Below, piece after piece: positions 1 through 8,628 of a DNA stretch of 64,000 nucleotides. Under the pieces are notes generated by a model. It was not told where the DNA came from and did not search any database. It saw only the letters and a program-made list of their open reading frames with translations. Source of the DNA: JABMRP01 sp964444795 (GTDB lineage Bacteria; Planctomycetota; Planctomycetia; Pirellulales; Thermoguttaceae); assembly GCA_964444795.1 (NCBI GenBank), contig CAYUIQ010000001.1:1-64000 (forward strand), given 5' to 3'. Positions within the stretch are counted from its first letter, which is position 1. Each line of letters starts with the position of its first letter. The translations under genes were made by a program, and so were the position numbers.

Positions 1-24
1 GCTGCGCTCGACCGCCAGGCACCC
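1..24. repeat. Right arm of palindromic repeat family A (edge copy)
   Basis: The first 24 bases match the right half of the family A intergenic palindrome seen complete at 40506-40583, including the variant CTCGACCGCC. The left arm would lie outside the window. The following stretch up to the fucosidase start (about 25-241) holds no recognisable gene. Confidence 0.75.
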
Positions 25-241
25 GAAACAGACCCGACACCAATTTCTTGCACGATCCTAAGCGGCCGCCATCGCACCGGCCTTGTGCCGGCGGGGAAGG
101 AGAGCAAGTGGCTCCGTCCAACTGGGCGGGGGGTGTTATGGAGCGTGATTTGCGGACGTGGTATCTTGGACAGCGTGTGTGGCCGGGATTCGGTCAGGAC
201 GGAAAGCATTGGGATACCCCCACAACCGAAAGACTCTGAAG

Positions 242-2599
242 ATGACATATCTCGTTCGATTCGGCAGTCACACGACGGCTCTCCTGTTGTGCTGCACCGC
301 GGCGATGGCCGGGCCCTGGGACCAGTGGAAGCTGACGTATGACCGACCGGCAGCGCAGTGGACCGACGCCTTGCCCATCGGCAACGGCCACATGGGGGCG
401 ATGGTCTTTGGCGACCCGGCCGGAGAACACCTACAGTTCAACGAGGACACCGTCTGGGCCGGCGAGCCGATGAATTACGTCAACCCCGAGGCGACGTCGG
501 AGAAACTCGATCGGGTGCGACGCTTGCTGCTTGAAGGATCGCCGGGGGAGGCCAACGTGCTGACCCGCGATCTGCTTAGTGAGCCGCTCCGGCAGATGCC
601 CTACCAGCCGTTCGGCGATCTGCACATCGAGATGCCCGGTCATGACGAGGTCAGCGACTATCGCCGCCAACTCGATCTCGATGGAGCCACGGCAACGGTG
701 ACCTACAAGGCCGATGGTGTGACCTATCGGCGCGAGGCCTTCGCGTCGTATCCCGACCGCGTGATCGTGGTGCGGCTTTCTGCCGACAGGCCGGGCCAAG
801 TGACCTTCAAGACGACGCTCAGCAGCCCCCATGCCGAGATCGAGATCCGGCGCCTCGGCGACACCGCGCTGGGGCTCACCGGCCGCGTGGCGGATTACGA
901 CTTCCGCCGCATCGGCCGGCTCATTCCCGGAAAGGTCTCGCTCGCCGCGCGCTTGAAGGTGCTGGCCGACGGCGGTCGCGTCCGGCCGAGCGGCGAGGGG
1001 CTGGAGGTTGCCGGGGCCGATGCCGTGACGCTGCTGCTGGTCACCGCCACGTCGTACAAGAACTACGACGACATCAGCGCCGACGCGGAAGCCCGTTGCG
1101 CGACGCGGATGCAACACCTCGACGGCAAGGACTACAACCAACTCCGCGAGACCCATCGGGCCGATCATCGATCGCTCTTCCGGCGCTGTACGCTGGACCT
1201 TGGCCAGACCGCGACGATGGGCTTTCCGACGGACGATCGCGTGCTTCGCAACGCCCGCCAGCACGATCCGCAACTCGCGGCGCTGATGTTTCAGTACGGC
1301 CGATACCTGTTGATCGCCTCCAGTCGGCCGGGCAGCCAGCCGGCCAATCTTCAGGGCCTCTGGAACGACAAGCTGAGTCCGCCGTGGGAGAGCAAGTACA
1401 CCACGAACATCAACGCCGAGATGAACTACTGGCCGGCGGAATTGACCAACCTGAGCGAGTGCCACGAACCGTTTCTGGAGATGATCGAGCAGGTTGCCGT
1501 CACCGGCAAGAAGATTGCCCGCGCGCACTACGACATGCCCGGTTGGGTCTTGCACCACAACACGGACGGCTGGCGCGGTGCCGCGGCAATCAACAGCATC
1601 CCCTACGGATACTGGCCCACCGGGGGAGCCTGGGTCTGCCAGCATCTCTGGTGGCATTACCTGTACACCGGCGACCGCGAGTTTCTCCGCAGCCGGGCCT
1701 ATCCGCTGATGAAAGGCGCCTGCACGTTCTACGCCGCCTGGTTGATCGAGGATCCGCGTCATCCGCGGAAGTGGCTGATTAGCGGCCCTAGCAATTCGCC
1801 GGAAAACGGCGGACTGGTGATGGGTCCGACCATGGACCACCAGATCCTCCGCCACCTGTTCCGCTCGACCGCTCTGGCGGCGAAGATTCTGGGCGTGGAC
1901 TCCGATCTACAGCAGCAATGGTCCGCCATGCACGATCGGATCGCGCCGAACCAGATCGGCCGTCACGGCCAGTTGCAGGAGTGGCTCGAGGACAAAGACA
2001 ATCCCGAGAACAAGCACCGGCACGTCTCGCACCTGTGGGGCCTGCACCCGGGCGAGGAGATCACGCCGGCGGTGCCGAAACTGTTCGACGCCGCGCGCGC
2101 GTCGCTCGTCTTTCGCGGTGACGGCGGCACCAGTTGGTCGATGGCCTGGAAGATCAACTTCTGGGCCCGTCTGCGCGACGGCGATCATGCGCTGGAGTTG
2201 ATCAACAACTTCCTCACGCTGACCGGTTCGCCGAAGACGCCGCATCGGGGTGGCGGCGTCTACGCCAACCTGTTCAGTGCGCACCCGCCGTTTCAGATCG
2301 ACGGCAACTTCGGCGCCACGGCCGGCATCGCCGAAATGCTCCTGCAATCGCACGCCGGCCGGATCGAACTACTGCCGGCGCTGCCCAAGGCGTGGGCCGA
2401 AGGTAAAGTCACCGGTCTGCGCGCCCGGGGCGGATTCGAGATCGACATCGAGTGGGCCGGCGGGAAGCTCCGCGGTGCGAGGATCAAGTCGCTACGAGGC
2501 AACGCCGGCACCGTCCGCTGCGCGTCCCACGTCGTTAAACTACCCACGCGTCCCGGACAGGTTGTCCACCTCAGCGCGGACCTTCGCGTGATCGAGTGA
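242..2599 (+). CDS. Glycoside hydrolase family 95, exported alpha-L-fucosidase
   Basis: Predicted exported 785-aa inverting alpha-1,2-L-fucosidase (GH95) removing terminal fucose from glycans. The start at 242 is chosen because a signal peptide ending near AAMAG follows directly, then the GH95 N-terminal beta-sandwich (PIGNGHMGAMVFG). The (alpha/alpha)6 domain carries the expected catalytic set: N389 and N391 in NINAEMNYW, general acid E521 in SNSPENG, and D687 in IDGNFGATAG, corresponding to N421/N423, E566 and D766 of Bifidobacterium AfcA by motif alignment from memory. Length is typical. It converges on three sialate O-acetylesterase-type genes on the other strand (gap of 15 bases to the first), suggesting a shared role in degrading acetylated, fucose-containing polysaccharide. 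Some GH95 enzymes act on L-galactose, so substrate is uncertain. Confidence 0.9.
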   Translation: MTYLVRFGSHTTALLLCCTAAMAGPWDQWKLTYDRPAAQWTDALPIGNGHMGAMVFGDPAGEHLQFNEDTVWAGEPMNYVNPEATSEKLDRVRRLLLEGSPGEANVLTRDLLSEPLRQMPYQPFGDLHIEMPGHDEVSDYRRQLDLDGATATVTYKADGVTYRREAFASYPDRVIVVRLSADRPGQVTFKTTLSSPHAEIEIRRLGDTALGLTGRVADYDFRRIGRLIPGKVSLAARLKVLADGGRVRPSGEGLEVAGADAVTLLLVTATSYKNYDDISADAEARCATRMQHLDGKDYNQLRETHRADHRSLFRRCTLDLGQTATMGFPTDDRVLRNARQHDPQLAALMFQYGRYLLIASSRPGSQPANLQGLWNDKLSPPWESKYTTNINAEMNYWPAELTNLSECHEPFLEMIEQVAVTGKKIARAHYDMPGWVLHHNTDGWRGAAAINSIPYGYWPTGGAWVCQHLWWHYLYTGDREFLRSRAYPLMKGACTFYAAWLIEDPRHPRKWLISGPSNSPENGGLVMGPTMDHQILRHLFRSTALAAKILGVDSDLQQQWSAMHDRIAPNQIGRHGQLQEWLEDKDNPENKHRHVSHLWGLHPGEEITPAVPKLFDAARASLVFRGDGGTSWSMAWKINFWARLRDGDHALELINNFLTLTGSPKTPHRGGGVYANLFSAHPPFQIDGNFGATAGIAEMLLQSHAGRIELLPALPKAWAEGKVTGLRARGGFEIDIEWAGGKLRGARIKSLRGNAGTVRCASHVVKLPTRPGQVVHLSADLRVIE

Positions 2600-2614
2600 G
2601 AGTAACAACCCCAA

Positions 2615-4822
2615 CTACTTCTTCTCGACCTGCTCAACCGCCTTCCGATATTCCTCCACCGCCTGGCGAAGATTATCGAGCTTCTGTTGCAAACGCTCGT
2701 CTTTGAGCAACTCGGCCATGCCGTCGGGTACGCCGGCGGCTCGGCCGAGGCGCGACTCGTTGCAGCGGCGGATGGTCCAGTCGGTGAAGTCGAGTGCCCG
2801 GAGGTTGTCATTGGCGTAGAAATCGGCCGTGGCTTCGTCCAGAATACCGTCGATCCGGTCGGCCTTGCGCCGGAGGATCGCGGCCGGGTCGCCGTGGAGT
2901 AGCATCTCGCTTCGGGCGGCGTCGAAGCGGCCCTGGCGGATGGTCCGATCGAGCATGTCGGCGTATCGGTCGTCGAGCACCTTGTACCAATCGGTCCGGC
3001 ACTGCTGCTGAAGTTCCGGCTTGATATTGAAACTCTCCAGCACGGGCCAGTCGTCGGTGCGGAACGGCGGCAGGGGGTTTTCCCAGGGGCCGATGTTCGC
3101 CACCGGATAGCCGGCCCAACCGTAACGCACGGCGATCGGCTCGTCGACCAGATCGCTCCAGACCTCCAGGGCCTTCTTCTCGCCGTGAGGCAGCACCTTG
3201 GCCGGATACCAGCGCTCATCGGCGCCGGCGATGAGGAACCCGCCCAGGTATTGCGAATCGTTGCCGGACCAGGTGGCAAGTCGGGCGGGGTTCTTCACTT
3301 CCTCGATCTGCTCACCGTCTTTGGTTCGCGTGCGGCGCTCGCCGCGCTGGACGATATAGACAAACGCCCGGCCGGCGGCGTACTCGATCTTGTCGACCGA
3401 GTAGGACTTGTCGGGAATCGTCCGGTACACGTCGCGCAGGGCCCAGTGGACGGCCCGTTCGGCCAGCGGGCGTTTCCAACTCGGGTGCAGACCGCGGCCG
3501 ACGTCGTGGGCACAGATGAAGCCCGTTTTCGGCGTGGCCAGATGGGTCTTGTAATGCATCTCGCGGACGACCGCGTGTCGGTTGGACGCGCCGATTTCCG
3601 AGATCGGCATCTTGTTGTGTCCCGGCCCCTGCAAGGTGATGATACCAAACGGCATCTGCTCGTCGCCGAAGGCCGTGCGGAAGGAGGAAATGATACGCGG
3701 GAAGATGTGTTCGTACCGCGTGACACACCAGGCCAGCACCTGTTGCTCGCCCTGTAGGTACAAAGCGCCGCGGACCGCCAACGGCCCGATCGGGGCAATG
3801 CGACCGTTGTAGAGGTACGAAATCAGGTTCGCGCACCGGGGCCCCTTCGGCGGCTTGTGCTGAGGCTCCGCCGGCGGTCGTTTTCCTTCGGCCTCGGCCA
3901 CGGCGACGGCCTTCTCCCACTCGACACGCCCGGTGGCGTATTCCTTCTCGTATGCCTCCAGGAGTTTCTTTCGCGAGGCCTCGCCTTCCCATGCGGCGAT
4001 CGACTCGTCGTGGGCGGCCATCATTTCCTTCACCGACCAGAAGTCGATCGCGTGCATTTCTTCAAGCGAACACCAGTAGTTGCCGAACGCGCCGCCGGAG
4101 GATGCGTTGATCACTCCCACCGGCACCTGGAGCTTGCCGTGCAGATATTTTCCGAAGAGGTAGGGGATGGTCGACAGCCCGGCGACGTTCTTTTCGGTGC
4201 ATGGCAGCCACGCGGCCCGCTCGGGCAGATTGTCCAGTGGCTTGTAGCTGGAGTTGCGGCCGGTATGTGCATAGCGGACGCCCGGCGGCAGCAGGCCCTC
4301 TTTGTCGAGCCAGCCGGTTTTGTCGCCCGGATATGCCATGTTGCTCTGACCGGCGGTGACCCAGACTTCGCCCACCAGCACATCGACCAGGGCGACCTTC
4401 TCGCCGCCGCTTGCCACGCAGAGAAACTTGGGGCGGAAACTGGCCGTCAGCGGCTCGATCCGCACGGTCCAGCGACCGTCCGCGCCGGCTGTTGTTTTCA
4501 GCGTCACCGTGGCAAAGTCGGGCGCGTTCTGCTGAACGTACTCGATGCGGACCGTCGGCTTGGGCGGTTGGTCGGTTCCCGCCGCCGGTTGTTCGCGAGT
4601 GAGCGCCGCCTCGCCCACGGCATCGACGGCTTGCTGCGTCGATTCGGTCAGTGTGACGGTCACCTCGTCGCCGGGCTCGGCCCAGCCCCAAACCGTCAAC
4701 GGCTTCTCTTGCTGAAGGACCATGTGGTCGTTGAAGATATTGGCCAGACGAAGCTCGGCTTGGGCGGTGCCAGCCGACGCGAGCACGGCACACGCCAACA
4801 GGGTACAACTCAGCGTTTTCAT
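2615..4822 (-). CDS. Sialate O-acetylesterase-family protein (SGNH-like)
   Basis: Predicted exported carbohydrate O-acetylesterase of 735 aa. The ATG at 4822 follows AGAAGGA by 7 bases, and residues 1-22 form a signal peptide. An N-terminal immunoglobulin-like module (NIFNDHMVLQQEKPLTVWG) precedes the SGNH-type hydrolase domain. Block I is GQSNMAYPG with nucleophile S160, the glutamate-rich block is YLQGEQQ (about 356-361), and the acid/base pair lies in HDVGRGLHP with D440 and H446. The family deacetylates sialic acids, but planctomycete members probably act on plant or algal glycans (inference). A charged, probably coiled insertion near 270-325 (alternating E, K, A) and a long C-terminal helical tail make it larger than the roughly 500-aa family norm. 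It lies 43 bases downstream of the degenerate paralogue on the same strand. Confidence 0.85.
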   Translation of the reverse strand: MKTLSCTLLACAVLASAGTAQAELRLANIFNDHMVLQQEKPLTVWGWAEPGDEVTVTLTESTQQAVDAVGEAALTREQPAAGTDQPPKPTVRIEYVQQNAPDFATVTLKTTAGADGRWTVRIEPLTASFRPKFLCVASGGEKVALVDVLVGEVWVTAGQSNMAYPGDKTGWLDKEGLLPPGVRYAHTGRNSSYKPLDNLPERAAWLPCTEKNVAGLSTIPYLFGKYLHGKLQVPVGVINASSGGAFGNYWCSLEEMHAIDFWSVKEMMAAHDESIAAWEGEASRKKLLEAYEKEYATGRVEWEKAVAVAEAEGKRPPAEPQHKPPKGPRCANLISYLYNGRIAPIGPLAVRGALYLQGEQQVLAWCVTRYEHIFPRIISSFRTAFGDEQMPFGIITLQGPGHNKMPISEIGASNRHAVVREMHYKTHLATPKTGFICAHDVGRGLHPSWKRPLAERAVHWALRDVYRTIPDKSYSVDKIEYAAGRAFVYIVQRGERRTRTKDGEQIEEVKNPARLATWSGNDSQYLGGFLIAGADERWYPAKVLPHGEKKALEVWSDLVDEPIAVRYGWAGYPVANIGPWENPLPPFRTDDWPVLESFNIKPELQQQCRTDWYKVLDDRYADMLDRTIRQGRFDAARSEMLLHGDPAAILRRKADRIDGILDEATADFYANDNLRALDFTDWTIRRCNESRLGRAAGVPDGMAELLKDERLQQKLDNLRQAVEEYRKAVEQVEKK

Positions 4823-4865
4823 CGCATGGTCCTTCTGTTTTCGGTGTTATCTTCTTCGACTCAAC

Positions 4866-6770
4866 TCATCGACTTGTTTCAAACGGTAAGGCCGCGAAGC
4901 CGGCCTGGTTGTATAGATTGGCTTGCGTCGGGCGAGGCTCCCAAGCGTAACGCACGGCGACGGGGTTGGCGACGTCGCCGCTGGTGACGATCGCGCTTTG
5001 GCCGTCGATTTTCGCTGCCGCGGGATGCCATCGGCCATCGGCGCCGGCTAACTCGAAACCGCCCAGCGGTGTGTTGACGGCCGGTTTGACGGGTTTGCCC
5101 AGTTGCTTGTCGCCGACGATCAGACCACCGCCTACCTGCGTGAAGCGAACGGTCACCTCGCGGTCGTCCACCTCGTGTGCATCGTACATCGGGCCGGTGC
5201 GGATCGGCTGGTTTTCGACCACGGCGATCGCCCAACGCGAGGCACGCTCGGCCCAATTGTTCGGGTCGCGGGGATCGCGGACGTAATCGTGCGCGGGCAG
5301 CACACTTGTGCCGGGCACTTTCGACACGCCCTGCTGTACTTGCCGGAACCGCATCCAGACCGACTGGTCTTCCACTTCGCCCTCTTCCCAATACATGGGC
5401 GGGCGGAACTGAAAAAGCGCGGCGGGCGCGTCCGGCGAGTTCATCGCGATCCGAAGCCCTCGGATCAGCGCCTCGGCCTTCTCCGTGTACCGCGGGTCGT
5501 ACTGGTTTTGCTGGAGCGTTTTGAGAATCAGCCCACGCACGGCAAACGGAGCGATCGGGTGGACCGTACTGTTGAAGTAAGTGGTTGGGGCCATGACGCC
5601 TGCTGGAGGACCGGGCATGCGTGGGACCTGCGAGAAATCATCCGGGTTCGTGCTGCCGACATCGAGCGAACGACGCGTCGACGTGAGCCACTGCTCCAGA
5701 GCGCCGAGAGTTTGCAGATGCGCGGTGCGACCCGTGGGTGATGCAGGGTCCCAGGTGCGGACGATCTTGGCGATGTCGTGCGTGACGGCGGTGGCCTCGA
5801 AACCCTCGGGCGGGGTCATCGATGCCAGGTCGTCCAGTCCGATCTCGACCACACCGACCGGTACGTTGAGACGACGAAAGTACTCGCGACCGAAGAAGTA
5901 GGGGATGGCGTGGAACCCGCCCCAATGGGCCGGATCGTAAGCGGCCCATTTCGCGTTGCCCTCGGTGTCGAACCGGTATTGTGGGTGCGGAGCGTGGCGA
6001 TCCCGGCCTCGCGTCGCCGCCTCAAAGGTTCGAATGATCGGTAGGCGGTCGGCGGACAGGTCCTGCTTGATGAAGGGGTTGATGTCGTAGTAGACGCCCA
6101 TCCGGCTGCGTTTCTCGAAACGCCCCTGATAATACCCCAGACCGACGATGTCGCCGGCAAACAGCCACACGTCGCCGACCAACACGCCCTGGAGCATGAC
6201 GGCGTCGCCCTGGCCCTGGAGGGTCATGGTCCGCGGCTGTGTACTGGCGGGCATCGCATCCAGTTGAACTTGCCACAAGCCCAGGGTGTCGGCTGTTGCC
6301 CGTTTGCTCTGCCCGGCAAAAGTGACCGTTATTTGCTCGCCCGGTTCAGCCCGGCCCCAAACGGGCACGGACATTTCGCGCTGCAACACCATCTGATCGC
6401 TGAAGACGAGCGCCGGTTCAACCGCGCCCGCGACACCGGTTGCGAAGAGAATCAACAGTAGCGCGACACAGGCACCACGAATGAAGTGACCGGTTGGGTG
6501 CCACTGGCATCTTGCCAGTGCTTCCTGGATTCGTCGCTTGCATTTTGCCCAGCCCAAACAAGCCGAATCGGCGATCAACTCCACGGCCGGGGATCTGAGA
6601 TGGGGTGACCCTGTCTCTCGATGAGCCGCAGGGTACGGCCTCGCTTCAAGACGATCAACTCGCACAGTGTGTCTTGGGCGATTCCAGGTGCAAGCAACGG
6701 CCGAAAAAGCACTGGCGAGACGCCAGTGGCACCCATTAAACAAACCGCGACAGAGTACTAGCGAGTGCAT
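4866..6770 (-). CDS. Degenerate sialate O-acetylesterase paralogue, probably inactive
   Basis: The start at 6770 (MHSLVLCRG) is preceded by AGGAG with 8-base spacing, giving 634 aa. The N-terminal module (VFSDQMVLQREMSVPVWG) clearly belongs to the sialate O-acetylesterase family of both neighbours. Where they have GDVWIFSGQSNM this protein reads GDVWLFAGDIVG, so nucleophile Ser is Ile and Gln is Asp. WYQGES is replaced by KTLQQNQY, and the HPANK histidine aligns with Asp in RDPNNW. All three catalytic blocks are therefore missing, although length and reading frame are intact, which argues against simple decay. A signal-like hydrophobic stretch (ALLLILFATGVAG) sits about 100 residues in, because the 5' end contains an inverted-repeat cassette (6496-6734). 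The true start could be nearer, but no good ATG or GTG is present. Confidence 0.7.
   Translation of the reverse strand: MHSLVLCRGLFNGCHWRLASAFSAVACTWNRPRHTVRVDRLEARPYPAAHRETGSPHLRSPAVELIADSACLGWAKCKRRIQEALARCQWHPTGHFIRGACVALLLILFATGVAGAVEPALVFSDQMVLQREMSVPVWGRAEPGEQITVTFAGQSKRATADTLGLWQVQLDAMPASTQPRTMTLQGQGDAVMLQGVLVGDVWLFAGDIVGLGYYQGRFEKRSRMGVYYDINPFIKQDLSADRLPIIRTFEAATRGRDRHAPHPQYRFDTEGNAKWAAYDPAHWGGFHAIPYFFGREYFRRLNVPVGVVEIGLDDLASMTPPEGFEATAVTHDIAKIVRTWDPASPTGRTAHLQTLGALEQWLTSTRRSLDVGSTNPDDFSQVPRMPGPPAGVMAPTTYFNSTVHPIAPFAVRGLILKTLQQNQYDPRYTEKAEALIRGLRIAMNSPDAPAALFQFRPPMYWEEGEVEDQSVWMRFRQVQQGVSKVPGTSVLPAHDYVRDPRDPNNWAERASRWAIAVVENQPIRTGPMYDAHEVDDREVTVRFTQVGGGLIVGDKQLGKPVKPAVNTPLGGFELAGADGRWHPAAAKIDGQSAIVTSGDVANPVAVRYAWEPRPTQANLYNQAGFAALPFETSR
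6496..6734. repeat. Inverted-repeat cassette (family I) inside the 5' end of a gene
   Basis: Two 28-base hairpins, 6496-6523 and 6707-6734, are inverted copies of each other with only two differences. Each is itself a stem (CACTGGC-loop-GCCAGTG). The two differences replace an A-T pair by a G-C pair, so pairing is conserved. The roughly 183 bases between them show no other feature. The cassette lies within the reading frame of the degenerate esterase, upstream of its signal-like segment. Confidence 0.8.
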
Positions 6771-6809
6771 ATCGTTAACTCCTAAACAGCGTGACATACA
6801 AGCAACGGA

Positions 6810-8366
6810 TCAATCACCGAGGGTCGTAAACATCGCGGCGGGCAGCCCGACGCCGTTGTACAAAAACGGCGGGGGCGGGATGTTGGTGTAGCAGTAACGC
6901 ACGTGCATCGGCTGGTCCACCTTGTCCGACCAGGCGACCAGCTTGTCGCCCTCGATCCGGGCGACGGCCTTCTGCCAGCGTCGGTCTTCGCCGGCCACTT
7001 CGACGTTGGGCACTTCCTTGCCGTCGGTTAGCACAGCCGAGTTGAGCATCTCCTTTTCGCCGACGCGTAGGCCGCCGTCGGAGTAATCGAACGCGACGAT
7101 CACCTTGTTGCCCTCGACGCGGTGGGACTTGTACAGAGGGCCGGAGGGCACGACGTCTTTGCGGCCGTAGTCGCGGTGCAGCGCCCACAGCGCGGCGCGA
7201 ATGCCCGCATCGACCTTGTTGGCCGGGTGGACGTTCACGTCGAAGTCGAGCAGCACGGCCACGCCGCTGTTGGGCACGAGCTTCAGCGCGCCCAACTGCT
7301 CCTGACGAACCAACGGGCTGCAATAGTCGCCGCTGCGCTGGAGTTGCATCCAGTAGAACGGGATCTCGCCGCCGTCGCCGACGACCGAGAATAACTCGCG
7401 CCAGGTCCGGGCCATGACCTTCATCTCGATGTCCCAGAGGCGGTTGCGAAAATCGCTCTCCCCCTGATACCAGACCACGCCCTTGATCGCCATGGGCACG
7501 ATCGGATGAATTTTCCCATTGTAAAACCCGCACAGGTCGCGCGGGCCCGGCTGGGGCATCAGCGGCTGGGGATAGGGGAACGGGGTGCGATCGGCCATCG
7601 CCTTCGCGGCCTCCGCGTGCCATCGCTCGATCTCGGCCAGACGCTCCTTCCAGACCTCGCGGCCGTGTGGCGTGTTGGGGTAGTAGGCGTCGACCCTGTC
7701 GGCCAGTTCCTGCAGCTCCGGCTCGAGGCGGAACCCGTGGCGCGGGATCCATTCCTGGATGATGCTGCCGGCCCAGGCCTGCCACAAGATGCCCTGGGGG
7801 ACGTCGATCCCTTGCTGCTGGATATGGCGGGCGAAATAGAAGCCCACGGCACAGCAGCCCTTGGTCGTTTCCTCGTCCTGGCAGACCGACCAGGCCTCGG
7901 GGCCCGCCTCGAACTTCTCGACGGGGTACGGCTCGTCCTTGCCCGCGCCCCAGTAGCGAATCAGAGGGTGGTCCCATTTCATCCCGTCCGGTGTGGGGTG
8001 GCGGCCGACGTTGCGGCCCATGTTCGACTGCCCGGAGAATATCCACACGTCGCCGACCAGCACATCCTCGATCGTTTCCGTCCGCTTTCCGGCCACCGTC
8101 AGTGTTTGCGGCTTGGCGTTTACCTCCAGCGGATCGAGTACGACTTGCCACTTGCCGTCGGTGCCGGCGGTGGCGGTCTTTTTCTGCCCGGCGAAGCTGA
8201 CGGTCACCGTCTCGCCCGGTTCGGCCGTTCCCCAGACAGGCGCCGGCTTGTCTCGCTGCAAAACCATGTGATCGCCGAACACATCGGCCGGCCGGGCCGC
8301 GACAGCCTCCACGGACCAGAGGGCGGGCGCCAGGAGCGGCAAGCACCACAGGAAAAGCTCTCGCAT
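6810..8366 (-). CDS. Sialate O-acetylesterase-family protein
   Basis: Predicted exported carbohydrate acetylesterase of 518 aa with complete catalytic blocks. ATG at 8366 follows GAGGAG with about 10-base spacing; an in-frame TTG 18 bases upstream is less likely. After a signal peptide come the beta module (DVFGDHMVLQRDKPAPVWG), block I SGQSNMG with S114, the block WYQGESDFRNR, and the acid/base block DFDVNVHPANK with D376 and H380. Length matches the family. It is the first of three same-strand paralogues (39 bases to the next), and its intact motifs make it the reference for judging the middle copy. Substrate is unknown; the GH95 neighbour suggests acetylated fucose-containing glycans. Confidence 0.87.
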   Translation of the reverse strand: MRELFLWCLPLLAPALWSVEAVAARPADVFGDHMVLQRDKPAPVWGTAEPGETVTVSFAGQKKTATAGTDGKWQVVLDPLEVNAKPQTLTVAGKRTETIEDVLVGDVWIFSGQSNMGRNVGRHPTPDGMKWDHPLIRYWGAGKDEPYPVEKFEAGPEAWSVCQDEETTKGCCAVGFYFARHIQQQGIDVPQGILWQAWAGSIIQEWIPRHGFRLEPELQELADRVDAYYPNTPHGREVWKERLAEIERWHAEAAKAMADRTPFPYPQPLMPQPGPRDLCGFYNGKIHPIVPMAIKGVVWYQGESDFRNRLWDIEMKVMARTWRELFSVVGDGGEIPFYWMQLQRSGDYCSPLVRQEQLGALKLVPNSGVAVLLDFDVNVHPANKVDAGIRAALWALHRDYGRKDVVPSGPLYKSHRVEGNKVIVAFDYSDGGLRVGEKEMLNSAVLTDGKEVPNVEVAGEDRRWQKAVARIEGDKLVAWSDKVDQPMHVRYCYTNIPPPPFLYNGVGLPAAMFTTLGD

Positions 8367-8428
8367 TGTTCGTTGACTCCTCAACTGTTTACGCGACTCG
8401 CAAGGCCACTTTCATTCCGGAGATGACC

Positions 8429-8447
8429 ACAGTATATACCGCACTGT
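8429..8447. promoter_or_regulatory. Short inverted repeat in divergent intergenic region
   Basis: ACAGT-9-ACTGT lies between the divergently transcribed esterase (start 8366) and SHD1 gene (start 8629). On the minus strand it contains TATACT, a possible -10 element about 65 bases before the esterase ATG, without a convincing -35. It could be an operator. Support is weak. Confidence 0.25.
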
Positions 8448-8628
8448 ACAGGACAAGCCAGGGCGGGAACAGACTTGCGTCGTAGCCTCGGCCGAGTCGT
8501 CGTCAGCGCCCGGGAGGTGTCTGAATATGGAGCAGGGGCGAGAGATGTGATAAACTGGAATTTGGTTCCCATGCAGAGCACGGGAGCAAGGTCTGGAGTG
8601 ATCGCCGTATTGGGAAAGGGAAAAATCA

